Positions 29,519 to 38,902 are shown, counted from the first letter of the stretch. The stretch: 64,000 bases of DNA from Vibrio tubiashii ATCC 19109 (GCF_000772105.1 NZ_CP009354.1:3162001-3226000); one strand, 5' to 3'. Made by a program: numbers and translations. Notes: generated by a model not told the origin, from the sequence alone.

Positions 29519-30415
29519 TTAAAAGCCGACTAAGGTGACTTTCCCTTGTAGAGCTCCATCTAGTTGGCATGTGAAATCCACCCGCTTATCCGCGTCTTTA
29601 TCGTATAAAGTTTTCAACTTATCAAACGCACTAGGAACAAAGCTGATATTTTTTAGACGTAAGCTCTTACGAGTTTGGCTGTCCAAAAATGCCAAAGCTG
29701 AACGGTCTAGAACTTGGTGGCAAGCATCTAATACCCCCTTACTCGCGAGCTTACTCTGAATCACTTGCTGGATGTCCCCCTTCGAGATAGCAGAACTCGC
29801 CTGAGCAAAAACACAGATCGCGTGCAGGTCAAGCATTGCTACCGCACGAGGGCGCTGGGTTGCAGTGTCTTCATATACGGCTAAAAGGCACGGAATCTTG
29901 CTCTCATCGAACAATTGTGGGGCAATATTGTTGAGAGTTAAACTATCACCGAGCTCCCTTTGCAGCAGTTTCTCAAGTTGCGATAACTTAGGCAAAGCTA
30001 ACTCTTTTTGCACTTCAGTGATCGAATCGAGTGTTTTCTTACTTTCTTCCACGCCTTGCACTAAAGGAAGCAAGTAACGATGCAATTCACTGTCTTCGAA
30101 AGGCTTGGTTAAAACAAAGCTGGCACCAGCCGCTTGAGCTTGCTTGATTTGGCTCTCATCATCAACCGTAGTAATCATGCCGACCTTTATCCCAACCCCA
30201 AGCTTCATAAGCTCTTCAGTGAGTGTTAGACCTGTCATATCCGGCATGTACCAATCTGTTAGCACAATATCTGGATGCCATTCTTTTGCCAGCTCTAATG
30301 CTTGAGTCGCACTGCAGGTTTTCTCGATCGATAAACGACAATAACCAAAGCTCTCTAAGCCCCGCCTAACTATCTCCAAAGTTGCCTTACTGTCGTCCAC
30401 AATCAAAATTTTCAC
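29519..30415 (-). CDS. Response regulator with CheX/CheC-like output domain
   Basis: A 298-residue two-domain signalling protein. Residues 1-120 are a CheY-like receiver with acidic pocket D7/D8, phospho-acceptor D54 and Lys104 (LTKPF). Residues 150-298 resemble the CheC/CheX family in pattern (CLLAVYEDTATQRPRAVAMLDLHAI, LDACHQVLDRSALAFL), although the phosphatase E-x2-N signature is not evident. No DNA-binding domain is present, so it probably acts by protein contact or dephosphorylation. No histidine kinase is encoded nearby. The receiver assignment is firm and the C-terminal one tentative. Confidence 0.82.
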   Translation of the reverse strand: MKILIVDDSKATLEIVRRGLESFGYCRLSIEKTCSATQALELAKEWHPDIVLTDWYMPDMTGLTLTEELMKLGVGIKVGMITTVDDESQIKQAQAAGASFVLTKPFEDSELHRYLLPLVQGVEESKKTLDSITEVQKELALPKLSQLEKLLQRELGDSLTLNNIAPQLFDESKIPCLLAVYEDTATQRPRAVAMLDLHAICVFAQASSAISKGDIQQVIQSKLASKGVLDACHQVLDRSALAFLDSQTRKSLRLKNISFVPSAFDKLKTLYDKDADKRVDFTCQLDGALQGKVTLVGF

Positions 30416-30519
30416 AGGTCGCCGTCACCTCCCATACTGAACTGTCTAAATTATAGGCATATTTTCCACTGACAACTAAACTTACAGTCGATGAATGTCC
30501 CAACTTACGTATTTGATAG

Positions 30520-31278
30520 ATGGATTTATTACCGAGATTAACCCTAGAAAACCTAATTGCCCTCGCGGTCGACTTTGGACTACTGATACTTTTGGTGTGG
30601 TTTATCATATTGCTTTTGATTTTGCGCGAGTTCCGTCAGTTTGCCCGCCAGGTCGTCAGTGGCCGTGATATGGACAGAAACACCTACGAGCTGTGTCAGC
30701 AATCTGTCGATAAGGCACTCAGCTACACAGCGGACAATGGTGATACGCTCAACGACTTAATTCTGATTCAGCAAGCTCTGGAAAGTCAGGTATCACAAAT
30801 CAAAGCCGCGAAAGGAGAGCTCAGTGAGCAGGAGAAAGAATCAATTGACGAGTTGAATCAAAAACTCAATAAATCCCACCGCCTCATCAAAAAATTAAAA
30901 GGGGATTTAGACAGAAGTGTTAAAGGCTTAAGAAATGCCAAAAGCCGCCTACTTAAACAGACCGATACAGTGGAAAGCTTACAGTTGGAAAAAGAGCAGT
31001 TAGAAAAGCAATTTGAACAACTTGAGCAAGAGTACATTCAAATCAGTGAATCTGGTGGGTCGGCAACCCTTGCCAAAGAGTTCCAACAAGAGAAGCAGCA
31101 ACTGCTCGATCAGCTTGAAGAGTATAAACAGCAAGCAGGCTCACAAGGCGATGTGGCTGGTTTAGCGGCAGAACTTGAAGCCTCTAAACAGCAACTACAC
31201 CATATGACTAAAGAGAAAGATTTTGTTGAGAAAAAGTATTTGGAGCTGTTGCAAGAAGCAGAACAAAAAAATCAGTAG
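30520..31278 (+). CDS. Membrane-anchored coiled-coil protein of unknown function
   Basis: A 252-residue protein with one N-terminal transmembrane segment (about residues 14-36, FGLLILLVWFIILLLILREF) followed by a long, highly charged region that reads as coiled coil to the end (LEKEQLEKQFEQLEQEY). Similar proteins in vibrios are sometimes labelled as chromosome-partition proteins, but nothing here shows that function. It is divergent from the response regulator, with about 104 nt between them, so the two may share regulation. The stop codon lies inside a weak terminator stem. Confidence 0.75.
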   Translation: MDLLPRLTLENLIALAVDFGLLILLVWFIILLLILREFRQFARQVVSGRDMDRNTYELCQQSVDKALSYTADNGDTLNDLILIQQALESQVSQIKAAKGELSEQEKESIDELNQKLNKSHRLIKKLKGDLDRSVKGLRNAKSRLLKQTDTVESLQLEKEQLEKQFEQLEQEYIQISESGGSATLAKEFQQEKQQLLDQLEEYKQQAGSQGDVAGLAAELEASKQQLHHMTKEKDFVEKKYLELLQEAEQKNQ

Positions 31279-31297
31279 CACGAGGCTACTGATTTCT
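31270..31297 (+). terminator. Terminator overlapping the coiled-coil gene stop
   Basis: AATCAGTAGC (31270-31279) / GCTACTGATT (31285-31294) followed by TCTT; the stop codon is within the left arm. The T run is short, so it is weak. Confidence 0.6.
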
Positions 31298-31301
31298 TAG
31301 C

Positions 31302-32222
31302 TTATTTCACACACATGACATTCAATAGTGAAGTGCCTTTTAGCTTATTGGTTTTGCCACTGGTAAATAACCCTGACTTTTCTGCGCCCCAATAAGGTAG
31401 ATGCATTGGCCATTTGTCTTTCTGCATCACGTTAGAAGCAAGCAGTGCTTGCCACTCAGTTGATGTTGCTAAGCGCATGCCTAAACGATAACAGGTTTTA
31501 TAGGCTCCTTCGTAGTCGAGCCTATTCCACGGCAGCTCGTGTTCCATATAAAACTGGTCATTGCTGAACATGGTGTATGGCACCTTGTACTCAATACCAG
31601 AAACCGTCGCTGTTAAACGAATAGAAACATCAGATTGACGCTGCTTAGGCTCTTGAGCCATAGGTTTAATTGGTTCTGGCTTCGCTTTCACTGGCGCAGG
31701 TATCACAGTAGTAGACTGCTGCTGTTTTACGACAGGCTTAGGTGTTGCCGGTTTTGCTTTCACCTGCTTTACAGGAGCCCCCTTGACCACTTCTCGAACA
31801 AATGCTTCTTTATAGCCTGGCTCAGTTTTCACTTTTGCCAATTCTATATTTGCTTGAGCAAAGTCTTTATATGGGCCAATCAGGCAACGGTAAGCTTTTG
31901 CTTCTGGCTTTGCCCACACATCGGTTGATATATGTTGGTAGAGCTTTTTCGCCTTTGTAAGAGGCAGTGGCTTGCTAAACACACCACACTGAATCCAGAA
32001 GGTTGACTCTTGGCCACGCGGCTGAGATTTACCCCATAATCCTTTACCAATCGGGCACGACTTATCTAACAATGGCAACTCATTGGTTGATGCCTGAGTT
32101 GCATCGCATAAAAATTCTTCAGCAAGCGTTGGGGCTGACAAAGCGGGCAAGGCTAATGCTGCAACAAGACTCCAACACTTCAAAAAAGTTTGTTTAGGCT
32201 TTGAGGCCATATTGATATCCAT
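31302..32222 (-). CDS. Secreted SPOR-like protein
   Basis: A 306-residue exported protein with a signal peptide (residues 1-35, cleavage after LAE or nearby). Residues 70-130 resemble a SPOR domain (FWIQCGVFSKPLPLTKAKKL, YRCLIGPYKDFAQANIEL), the module that binds denuded peptidoglycan at division sites. A Pro/Lys/Gln-rich linker covers 150-195. The C-terminal 110 residues (YKVPYTMFSND, GMRLATSTEWQALL, PYWGAE) look like a small globular domain related to formylglycine-enzyme-like folds. Two in-frame ATGs at 32222 and 32210 are possible. It may take part in cell-envelope or division work; the role is inferred from the SPOR-like part. Confidence 0.72.
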   Translation of the reverse strand: MDINMASKPKQTFLKCWSLVAALALPALSAPTLAEEFLCDATQASTNELPLLDKSCPIGKGLWGKSQPRGQESTFWIQCGVFSKPLPLTKAKKLYQHISTDVWAKPEAKAYRCLIGPYKDFAQANIELAKVKTEPGYKEAFVREVVKGAPVKQVKAKPATPKPVVKQQQSTTVIPAPVKAKPEPIKPMAQEPKQRQSDVSIRLTATVSGIEYKVPYTMFSNDQFYMEHELPWNRLDYEGAYKTCYRLGMRLATSTEWQALLASNVMQKDKWPMHLPYWGAEKSGLFTSGKTNKLKGTSLLNVMCVK

Positions 32223-32309
32223 ACTCTATAAACTTAACTTCGAGTTTATCCATCTACGTGGATCACTATAGTGACTTTCTTGACGGTTCACTGCCCTGAA
32301 AATGAGAAT

Positions 32310-32342
32310 GCAAAAAAAGAGCCGTAATTAATTACGGCTCTT
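32310..32342 (-). terminator. Terminator of the peptide ABC transporter operon
   Basis: Perfect 26 bp palindrome beginning AAGAGCCGTAATT at 32317-32342, with a run of T on the minus strand, just after the last permease gene. Confidence 0.9.
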
Positions 32343-32381
32343 AGTTTAGATAGGTTTTTATAATCAAATCTTAGGCTTGGA

Positions 32382-33320
32382 TCACCCTTTGTAGATTTTT
32401 GGGTTAAATACGTCACGTAACCAGTCACCAAGTAAATTGATAACCAAGACTAAAGTGACCAGTACGATACCCGGGAATGCCGTAATCCACCATGCACCAG
32501 AGAAAATGTAGTTAAATCCAATGCTAATCAGTGCGCCCAAAGAAGGTTGGTCTACCGGTAGACCTAAACCTAGGAAAGAAAGTGCCGCCTCCGACATGAT
32601 GGCGTTTGCCACCTGTACCGTCGAAATCACCAAGATAGGCGATAAACAGTTTGGTAGGATGTGACGGAACATGATGCGTGGAGCTTTAAAGCCCATCACA
32701 CGTGCCGCCTCTACGTATTCTTTCTTCTTCTCAGCCAACACTGAAGCACGAATAGTACGTGCATACTGAGGCCATTCAGCCACACCAATGATCACCACTA
32801 GCATAACGACCGCATACTGGCTGTAGAAATCACTACCAAAGCTGGCTTTAAAGATAGCCGAGACAATGATTGCCACCATCATGGTTGAAAACGATAACTG
32901 GACATCCGCGAAACGCATTAAGAAGCTATCAATACGGCCGCCAAAGTAACCCGCCGAAAGACCAATCACAATCCCTAGCACAAGCTGTAAACCTACCGCT
33001 AGGAAACCAATGGTCAGAGATAGACGCGAGCCATAAAGAATCGTCGAAAGGATATCTCGACCTTGCTCATCGGTCCCTAGCAGAAACTTCTCGTCGCCAT
33101 CTTCCATCCATGCTGGAGGAAGCTCTGAATCCATAATATCAATTGACGACAAGTCATACGGGTCAGTCGGTGACAGAATTGGCGCTGCCAAAGCCATCAC
33201 CAAGAACAACATAAACACGGTAAAGCTGGCCATCGCCACTTTGTCGCGCTTGAAGTAGTACAAGAAATCCGATTGTTTAAATCGCTCCCAGCGTGAAGGA
33301 GCTGCTGCAGTTTGACTCAT
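32382..33320 (-). CDS. Peptide ABC transporter permease, DppC/OppC type
   Basis: A 312-residue inner-membrane permease for a peptide or related substrate. It starts with a cytoplasmic N-terminus, a first helix (ASFTVFMLFLVMALAAPIL), the GTDEQGRDILSTILYGSRLSL motif of the DppC/OppC family, then the binding-protein-dependent transport core with the EAA loop around EAARVMGFKAPRIMFRHILPN that docks on the ATPase. It is the last gene of a four-gene operon and starts only 2 nt after the preceding stop. A V. cholerae operon of this type lies near vexAB; the substrate cannot be read from the sequence. Confidence 0.9.
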   Translation of the reverse strand: MSQTAAAPSRWERFKQSDFLYYFKRDKVAMASFTVFMLFLVMALAAPILSPTDPYDLSSIDIMDSELPPAWMEDGDEKFLLGTDEQGRDILSTILYGSRLSLTIGFLAVGLQLVLGIVIGLSAGYFGGRIDSFLMRFADVQLSFSTMMVAIIVSAIFKASFGSDFYSQYAVVMLVVIIGVAEWPQYARTIRASVLAEKKKEYVEAARVMGFKAPRIMFRHILPNCLSPILVISTVQVANAIMSEAALSFLGLGLPVDQPSLGALISIGFNYIFSGAWWITAFPGIVLVTLVLVINLLGDWLRDVFNPKIYKG

Positions 33321-33322
33321 GT

Positions 33323-34300
33323 TTAAGCTCCTTTACCTGTTAGATTTACGGTCGGGTTGATGATGCCGTATAGCAAGTCAACAATGGTGTTAGTGACAAC
33401 GAAAATCAGACCAACGAAAATAACGTAAGCGGTGATTAACGGTGTATCTACACGGTTGATTGCTTCAAGGAAAAGAAAGCCCGTTCCAGGCCACTGGAAA
33501 ACGGTTTCGGTTAGGATGGTATAGGCAACCATGGTACCAATTTGAACACCACCAACGGTAAGCACAGGTAGCATGGTATTTTTCAATGCGTGCTGGTAGT
33601 AAATTTTATTGAGAGCCAGACCTTTTGCTTTGCCGAACTTGATGTACTCAGAACTCAGTACCTCGAGCATTTCAGAACGTACAAGACGAATAAAGAGTGG
33701 CAACATGATGGAAGCAAGAGCAATACAAGGTAAAACCAAGTGCGCTAAACCATCAAGAGTAAAGTAGCCCGATTCCCAGCCAAGCAGATTGGCGGTCTCG
33801 CCTCGGCCATAAGATGGTAACCAACCGAGCTCAATAGAGAACACATACATCAACATGATTGCGGTTAAGAAAACCGGAATCGAAATCCCGATGCTACTGC
33901 CAGCCATGACAATTTTGGTAAATATACTTTTTGGGTGAATGGCTGAGTAAACACCAAGTGGGATTGAACAGAATACAATGATTAGCGTAGCGCCGAACAC
34001 GAGCTCAAGCGTTGCCACTAACTTATCTAGAATCACTTCAACCGCAGGGCGCTTGAAGAAGTAAGAAGTACCGAGATCACCTTGTAGCGCATTGCCAACA
34101 AAGCGAGTGTATTTTGTAATGAAGGGATCATTCAAACCTAGTTCGTCACGCAAAGCTTGGCGCTCTGATTCGGAAACCGACTGACCAACAAGCTCACGCA
34201 ATGGGTCGCCGAGGTTATCCTGAATGGCAAACGCCACTAGACTGATCACAAACATCACTATCAGTGCCTGAAACAGGCGCTTGACCAGAAACGAAAACAT
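33323..34300 (-). CDS. Peptide ABC transporter permease, DppB/OppB type
   Basis: A 325-residue permease subunit. The first helix (FLVKRLFQALIVMFVISLVAF) and the DPLRELVGQSVSESERQ segment are typical of DppB/OppB N-termini; the EAA loop lies around EYIKFGKAKGLALNKIYYQHALKN. The start at 34300 follows AAAGGGGCAAGGA and gives the family N-terminus; a longer frame adds 38 unlikely residues. It pairs with the DppC-type protein encoded 2 nt downstream to form the transmembrane channel. Confidence 0.9.
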   Translation of the reverse strand: MFSFLVKRLFQALIVMFVISLVAFAIQDNLGDPLRELVGQSVSESERQALRDELGLNDPFITKYTRFVGNALQGDLGTSYFFKRPAVEVILDKLVATLELVFGATLIIVFCSIPLGVYSAIHPKSIFTKIVMAGSSIGISIPVFLTAIMLMYVFSIELGWLPSYGRGETANLLGWESGYFTLDGLAHLVLPCIALASIMLPLFIRLVRSEMLEVLSSEYIKFGKAKGLALNKIYYQHALKNTMLPVLTVGGVQIGTMVAYTILTETVFQWPGTGFLFLEAINRVDTPLITAYVIFVGLIFVVTNTIVDLLYGIINPTVNLTGKGA

Positions 34301-34465
34301 TCCTTGCCCCTTTAACTTTCCATAGATTTCAGTCTGCAGAACCAGACAAAACTGGCTGCAACTTTCAGTCTTAAAAATGGCACTTAACCCGACTGAAACA
34401 AAGCTAAGCACCAAAAGTCGACCAAGCGCTCACTTCATTGAGCACTTGGTCTAGCTCACTAGTAG

Positions 34466-36019
34466 TTATTTAACTACTAGGTCACCAAAGTATGGGAAGT
34501 TCATGCCGTTGATGATTGGACCAATCTCGACGTTGCCTTTCGCTGCCCATGAAGGATCTTGCCAATGTAGAGGAACGAATGCCGCTTCATTGTATAGAAT
34601 CTCTTCAACTTTCTTCAAAGATGCACTACGTTTTTTAAGATCAGTCATCTTGTTGGTATCTTCGATTAGCTTATCAACTTCTGCATTTGAGTAGTGGCCA
34701 CAGTTGTACTGACCTTTACCCGTTTCAGCATTACGCGTCATTGCTAGGAACTCAGTGAAGTTACCTGAATCTTCTGTATCTGGGTGCCAGCCGATCATTA
34801 GCATGTCTGCAGCACACTTATCGAATTCAGGCCAGTACTGAGCTTTAGGCATTGTCTTCAGATCAACCTTGATACCGATCTTAGACAGCATTGCCGCCGA
34901 CGCTTGAGCGATCTTGTCATCGTTCACGTAACGGTTGTTTGGCGCCATCATAGTCAGTGAGAAGCCGTTCTCATAACCCGCTTCTTTCATCAGCTCTTTT
35001 GCTTTCTTAAGGTCGTAGCGAGGTTTTAGGTCTGCGTTGTAACCAACGAAGCCAACTGGGCTCTGTTGACCTGCCGCAGTAGCTGCACCCTTCATGACTT
35101 TCTTAGTGATGCCTTCGTTGTTGATTGCGTAAGTAATCGCTTGACGAACACGTACATCTTTCAGTGCTGGGTTGCTGTTTTGGTTCATTTGGAACGTAAT
35201 AACACGCGTACCAGGCATAGTGTATAGATCTACGCTGTCAGCTTTCTTGATACGCTTGTAGTCGTTTGGCGCTACTGGCGCAATCATATCTACGTCACCA
35301 GATAGAAGTGCTGCAACACGAGTTGCATCTTCTTTGATTGGCACTAGCGTTAGCTTATCAACGTTACCGCCTGAACCATTATCCCAGTAATCATTGAAGC
35401 GTTCGAAAGTCACTTTTACACCCTGCTCACGTTGAGTGATGATGAAAGGACCAGTACCAGATACGTTAGTCGATGCGAAAGAGTTACCGTGCTTAACTAG
35501 CTCAGCTTTATCTTTGCCGTCTTCCGTTTTACCTGAGTAGAACTTGCTATCCATTGGGAATAGGTAAGTCATGACGTTTTCTACTAGTGGGTAAACACCG
35601 TCAGTCTTTACTTCTACTTCGTATTCGCCAACTTTTGAAATCGAAACGATTGGGCCAAAGATACCTTTAAAGTCTGGTGAGCTCTTCAGACGGTCAAACG
35701 TCCAAACTACATCGTCAGCAGTTAGCGTGTTACCTGAGTGGAACTTAACGCCTTGGCGAATGTTGAAATGCATTGTTTCGCCGTCAATACGCTCCCAAGA
35801 CTCCGCTAGACGAGGTTCAAATTCCATCTTCTGGTTAAAGCGGATAAGCGGATCAAATACCATGTGAGACATTTGCAGTGTACCGCCAGATAGCTGCTCA
35901 TGCGGGTCAAGTGACACTGGGTCAGCGTCATAAGCGACGGTAATATCTGCTGCCGCTGCACCAAAGCTAAGGCCAGCTGCCATTAAAGCCACTGCTAGTT
36001 TGCTTTTCATGGTTTTCAT
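34466..36019 (-). CDS. Periplasmic peptide-binding protein, family 5
   Basis: The 517-residue solute-binding component. A signal peptide (residues 1-23, cleaved after GAAA) leads into the SBP family-5 pattern DADPVSLDPHEQLSGGTLQ, FEPRLAESWERID, FHSGNTLTADDVVWTFDRL, with later VSGTGPFIITQREQGVKV and VRVRQAITYAINNEGI. Such proteins bind di- or oligopeptides, nickel, or other small ligands; the substrate is not determined. AGGAGTTATGCA precedes the start. It sits second in the operon, 88 nt after the ATPase gene and 165 nt before the DppB-type permease gene. Confidence 0.92.
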   Translation of the reverse strand: MKTMKSKLAVALMAAGLSFGAAAADITVAYDADPVSLDPHEQLSGGTLQMSHMVFDPLIRFNQKMEFEPRLAESWERIDGETMHFNIRQGVKFHSGNTLTADDVVWTFDRLKSSPDFKGIFGPIVSISKVGEYEVEVKTDGVYPLVENVMTYLFPMDSKFYSGKTEDGKDKAELVKHGNSFASTNVSGTGPFIITQREQGVKVTFERFNDYWDNGSGGNVDKLTLVPIKEDATRVAALLSGDVDMIAPVAPNDYKRIKKADSVDLYTMPGTRVITFQMNQNSNPALKDVRVRQAITYAINNEGITKKVMKGAATAAGQQSPVGFVGYNADLKPRYDLKKAKELMKEAGYENGFSLTMMAPNNRYVNDDKIAQASAAMLSKIGIKVDLKTMPKAQYWPEFDKCAADMLMIGWHPDTEDSGNFTEFLAMTRNAETGKGQYNCGHYSNAEVDKLIEDTNKMTDLKKRSASLKKVEEILYNEAAFVPLHWQDPSWAAKGNVEIGPIINGMNFPYFGDLVVK

Positions 36020-36106
36020 TGCATAACTCCTTATGCGGGATTTTCTATCCCTAGTTGTTGTGTTTGCTTCTGTTTATTGCCCGTCAAAACGGGAAAGAAT
36101 CACGAC

Positions 36107-37822
36107 TTACGCCGTTTTTACTTCTTCTCTTAAGCCCGTAAATTCAGGCATTAAAGAAATCAGTTGTTTACTGTATTCGTGCTGAGGCGATCTAAATAGC
36201 TGCTCGGTAGGCGCCACTTCCAGTAGCGTCCCCATCTGCATCACTCCCACTCGGTCACACATCTGACGAATAACGGGTAAATCGTGACTGATAAACAGCA
36301 TGGTTAGATTTAACTCATCTTGTAAATCTTTCAGCAGGTTAAGAATTTGCGCTTGTACCGACACATCCAATGCTGAGGTCGGCTCATCACAAATCAGCAG
36401 ACGCGGACGTGTTGCGAGTGCACGTGCAATCGAAATACGCTGACGCTGACCACCTGAAAACTCATGTGGATATTTCACCCCTGCCATTTTGCCCAGACCA
36501 ACGTGATCAAGTAGATCGTTGACGATCTGACGTGTTTCCGTTTCGCTATTGGTCAACTTATGGAATCGGATAGGTTCCGCGATGATGTCAAAAATCTTCA
36601 TACGCGGATTCATTGAAGTGTAAGGATTTTGGAACACCATCTGCATTTGGCGGCGCAGTGGGCGACGTTCTTTCTCTGATTTCAAAGACGTTAGGTCGAT
36701 CCCTTCAAACGTTACCTTGCCCGAGTTCGGCGCATACAAACCTGCGATCACTCGTGCAATGGTCGATTTACCAGAGCCCGACTCACCCACAAGACCGAAA
36801 GTTTCACCCTCAAAGACTTCAAAGCTGACATTGTTAGAAGCTTGAACATATTCACGACGACTTTCGAACAAGGAATCTTTGGTCACAAAGCGCAGGTTAA
36901 CGTTCTCAACATTGAGTAACGAACCTGTGTAATCGCGATGGTCTTGGCTTTGACCTAGCCAGTGGCTTTTAACATCGAGCGGCTCCATCTCGTGCGCTTC
37001 TTCGATGTAGCTAACCAGCGGGAAGCGATCAAGCTTCATATCAGAGCGAGGTACCGCTGAAATCAGACTGCGTGTGTAGGAATGATCTGGATCACCGAGT
37101 ACTTTTGCCGTTGGGCCAAACTCAACCAAATCACCACGGTACATCACCGCAACGCGATCCGTTACGTTGGAAACTACTCCCATATCATGGGTAACCAACA
37201 TACAACCAACATTGTTCTTGATACACAACTCACGGATCAAACTCAAAATCTGGTCTTGGATAGACACATCCAATGCAGTCGTCGGTTCATCGGCAATAAT
37301 CAGATCAGGCTCACCCGCCAAAGCAATCGCGATAACCACACGTTGACGCATACCACCAGAAAACTGGTGTGGGTACTGCTTTAAGCGGTTCTCTGGTTGA
37401 GGAATACCAACTTGCTGCATTAATGACAGCGCACGCTGATACGCCTCTTCATCAGAAACCTTCATATTGGCATGAATGGTTTCTTTCAGTTGCTGCTCAA
37501 CGGTAAAAAGTGGGTTTAGAGAAGTCATTGGATCTTGGAAGATGAATCCAATTTTAGAACCTCGAACGCTGCGCATCTGTTCTGGGGATAAACCAGAGAT
37601 CTGCTCACCGTCTAAGTAAACATCGCCACTAGCGATACGACCAGGTGGGCTCAGCAAATCGATGACCGCATTACCAACGGTCGACTTACCGGCACCAGAC
37701 TCGCCAACAACGCCGACGATCTCTCCACGTTCAATATTAAAGGAGAGTGATTTAACTGCGGCATGAACACCATGACGCGAAGGGTACTCTATTCGAAGAT
37801 TTTTAACTTCTAAAAGTGACAT
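36107..37822 (-). CDS. Peptide ABC transporter ATPase, two fused nucleotide-binding domains
   Basis: A 571-residue cytoplasmic ATPase in which the DppD-type and DppF-type subunits are a single polypeptide. Domain 1 has Walker A GESGAGKST near residue 43 and signature FSGGMRQR; domain 2 has Walker A GESGSGKST near 350 and signature FSGGQRQR. Each has a Walker B with the DEPT motif. The oligopeptide-type C-terminal extension follows each half. The start at 37822 is supported by AGAGG and the family N-terminus SLLEVKNLRIEY. First gene of the operon that continues with the binding protein and two permeases. Confidence 0.92.
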   Translation of the reverse strand: MSLLEVKNLRIEYPSRHGVHAAVKSLSFNIERGEIVGVVGESGAGKSTVGNAVIDLLSPPGRIASGDVYLDGEQISGLSPEQMRSVRGSKIGFIFQDPMTSLNPLFTVEQQLKETIHANMKVSDEEAYQRALSLMQQVGIPQPENRLKQYPHQFSGGMRQRVVIAIALAGEPDLIIADEPTTALDVSIQDQILSLIRELCIKNNVGCMLVTHDMGVVSNVTDRVAVMYRGDLVEFGPTAKVLGDPDHSYTRSLISAVPRSDMKLDRFPLVSYIEEAHEMEPLDVKSHWLGQSQDHRDYTGSLLNVENVNLRFVTKDSLFESRREYVQASNNVSFEVFEGETFGLVGESGSGKSTIARVIAGLYAPNSGKVTFEGIDLTSLKSEKERRPLRRQMQMVFQNPYTSMNPRMKIFDIIAEPIRFHKLTNSETETRQIVNDLLDHVGLGKMAGVKYPHEFSGGQRQRISIARALATRPRLLICDEPTSALDVSVQAQILNLLKDLQDELNLTMLFISHDLPVIRQMCDRVGVMQMGTLLEVAPTEQLFRSPQHEYSKQLISLMPEFTGLREEVKTA

Positions 37823-38320
37823 TACCAGACCTCTACTGCTTCGGCAGCTTTCTGCCCTGTCTGAAAAGTGAATCCATTCGTACCAGAATATCATTCTGGC
37901 AAATTACAAGGTCATCAATTTGGCAAAAAATTCACAGAAAAGCAACAAAGATAGGATAAAAAGTCGAGATCGAACAAAAACCAAGCAGCATAGCAAAATA
38001 AATATGCAATAGAGCTATATCTTCCATTGGTCGTACCTGCGCCAAAAACACATCCCAGACCAATAAAAACGTAACTTTTGGTTATTTAACATCGCATTTA
38101 GTTATAACCAAAATAGAATAACCATTCAGTCACTCAAACCCCACCATCATTAACAAATTTAAAACATAACTCCAAACATAAGTTCAAATCAGGTCGTTTA
38201 ATCCATCTATTTTTATTTATACAGAATTAAATCAAACCCAAAACCCAAAATGGCAAATCTATTATCTACGGTTTTTGTCGCCTTGCAGAAACTGGTTAAT
38301 GCTTAAGTATGAGGGATGCT
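37823..38320. other. A/T-rich intergenic region upstream of the peptide transporter operon
   Basis: About 500 bp with no credible ORF. It must contain the transporter promoter on the minus strand. The only marked structure is a perfect 10 bp inverted repeat TTTTGGTTAT (38076-38085) / ATAACCAAAA (38104-38113) with an 18 nt spacer, a possible operator. Nothing else can be assigned. Confidence 0.6.
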
Positions 38321-38367
38321 GGAGAACTGGAGAACTGGAGAACTGGAGAACTGGAGAACTGGAGAAC
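38321..38367. repeat. Octamer tandem array, five copies of GGAGAACT
   Basis: Five perfect copies from 38321 to 38360, then a sixth that ends as GGAGAACG. It is a one-base variant of the unit repeated 27 times at 47.8 kb and seen in two units at 63.16 kb. Confidence 0.95.
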
Positions 38368-38416
38368 GTTTGCAGAATTAGAACCAAGTGACAAGTCTTG
38401 TTCATTAAATTACATT

Positions 38417-38456
38417 GTCATCCTCAATAGCGAGGAACGAGAGAATTGGGGATCTC
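38417..38456. repeat. Half copy of a palindromic Vibrio repeat
   Basis: The 40 nt from GTCATCC to GGGATCTC align without gaps to the left half of the palindromic element at 50999-51091 (both share GTCAT, GAGGAACGA and a TCTC end). Diverged and incomplete. Confidence 0.6.
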
Positions 38457-38476
38457 ATGGCAAATATTTATCTCGC

Positions 38477-38536
38477 AGGGCGAAGCCCGATCCCGTTTTC
38501 CAGAAGCGCAGCGTTCTGTAGGGCGCAGCCCGTTCC
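38477..38536. repeat. Repeat module beside the octamer array, copy 1
   Basis: A 60 bp module with two GGGC-GNA-GCCC mini-hairpins (AGGGCGAAGCCCGATCC and TAGGGCGCAGCCCG) around a CCAGAAGCG...CGTTCTG segment. A close second copy lies at 48077-48137, also on the right of an octamer array. Confidence 0.8.
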
Positions 38537-38544
38537 AAAATGCA

Positions 38545-38574
38545 AAAAAGCCTCGTCATTTCTGACGAGGCTTT
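38545..38574. terminator. Terminator near the octamer repeat
   Basis: Stem AAAGCCTCGTCA / TGACGAGGCTTT with A run on the left and weak T run on the right; on the minus strand it is followed by TTTT. It may be a backup terminator for the tRNA operon. Confidence 0.75.
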
Positions 38575-38661
38575 CTAATAGTAATTTGGTGAAGAGCATA
38601 TTTTGAACATCAGGCGAACCCCACTTTGGGTTAAAACTAAAGCTCAAACGCTAGAAAGTAA

Positions 38662-38688
38662 AAAGCCCTAGTCTTTCGACTAGGGCTT
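38662..38688 (-). terminator. Terminator of the tRNA operon
   Basis: Stem AAGCCCTAGTC / GACTAGGGCTT with TTTC loop and a T run on the minus strand, just past the last tRNA-Pro. Confidence 0.88.
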
Positions 38689-38694
38689 CAATAG

Positions 38695-38771
<77 letters not shown>

Positions 38772-38825
38772 ACTTGTGTTTTGTTCTGACTTATCAGAAC
38801 AGGAAACCTAAGTTACCTAAATAAA

Positions 38826-38902
38826 TGGGGTGGCTAACGGGACTTGAACCCGCGACAACTGGAATCACAATCCAGGGCTCTACCAACTGAGCTATAGCCA
38901 CC
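38826..38902 (-). tRNA. hisR: tRNA-His (GTG), copy 1
   Basis: Seventy-seven nt with the extra 5' G (position -1) typical of tRNA-His and encoded CCA. The anticodon loop is centred on GTG in GATTGTGATTC. Identical in form to the copy at 39179-39255. Confidence 0.96.
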
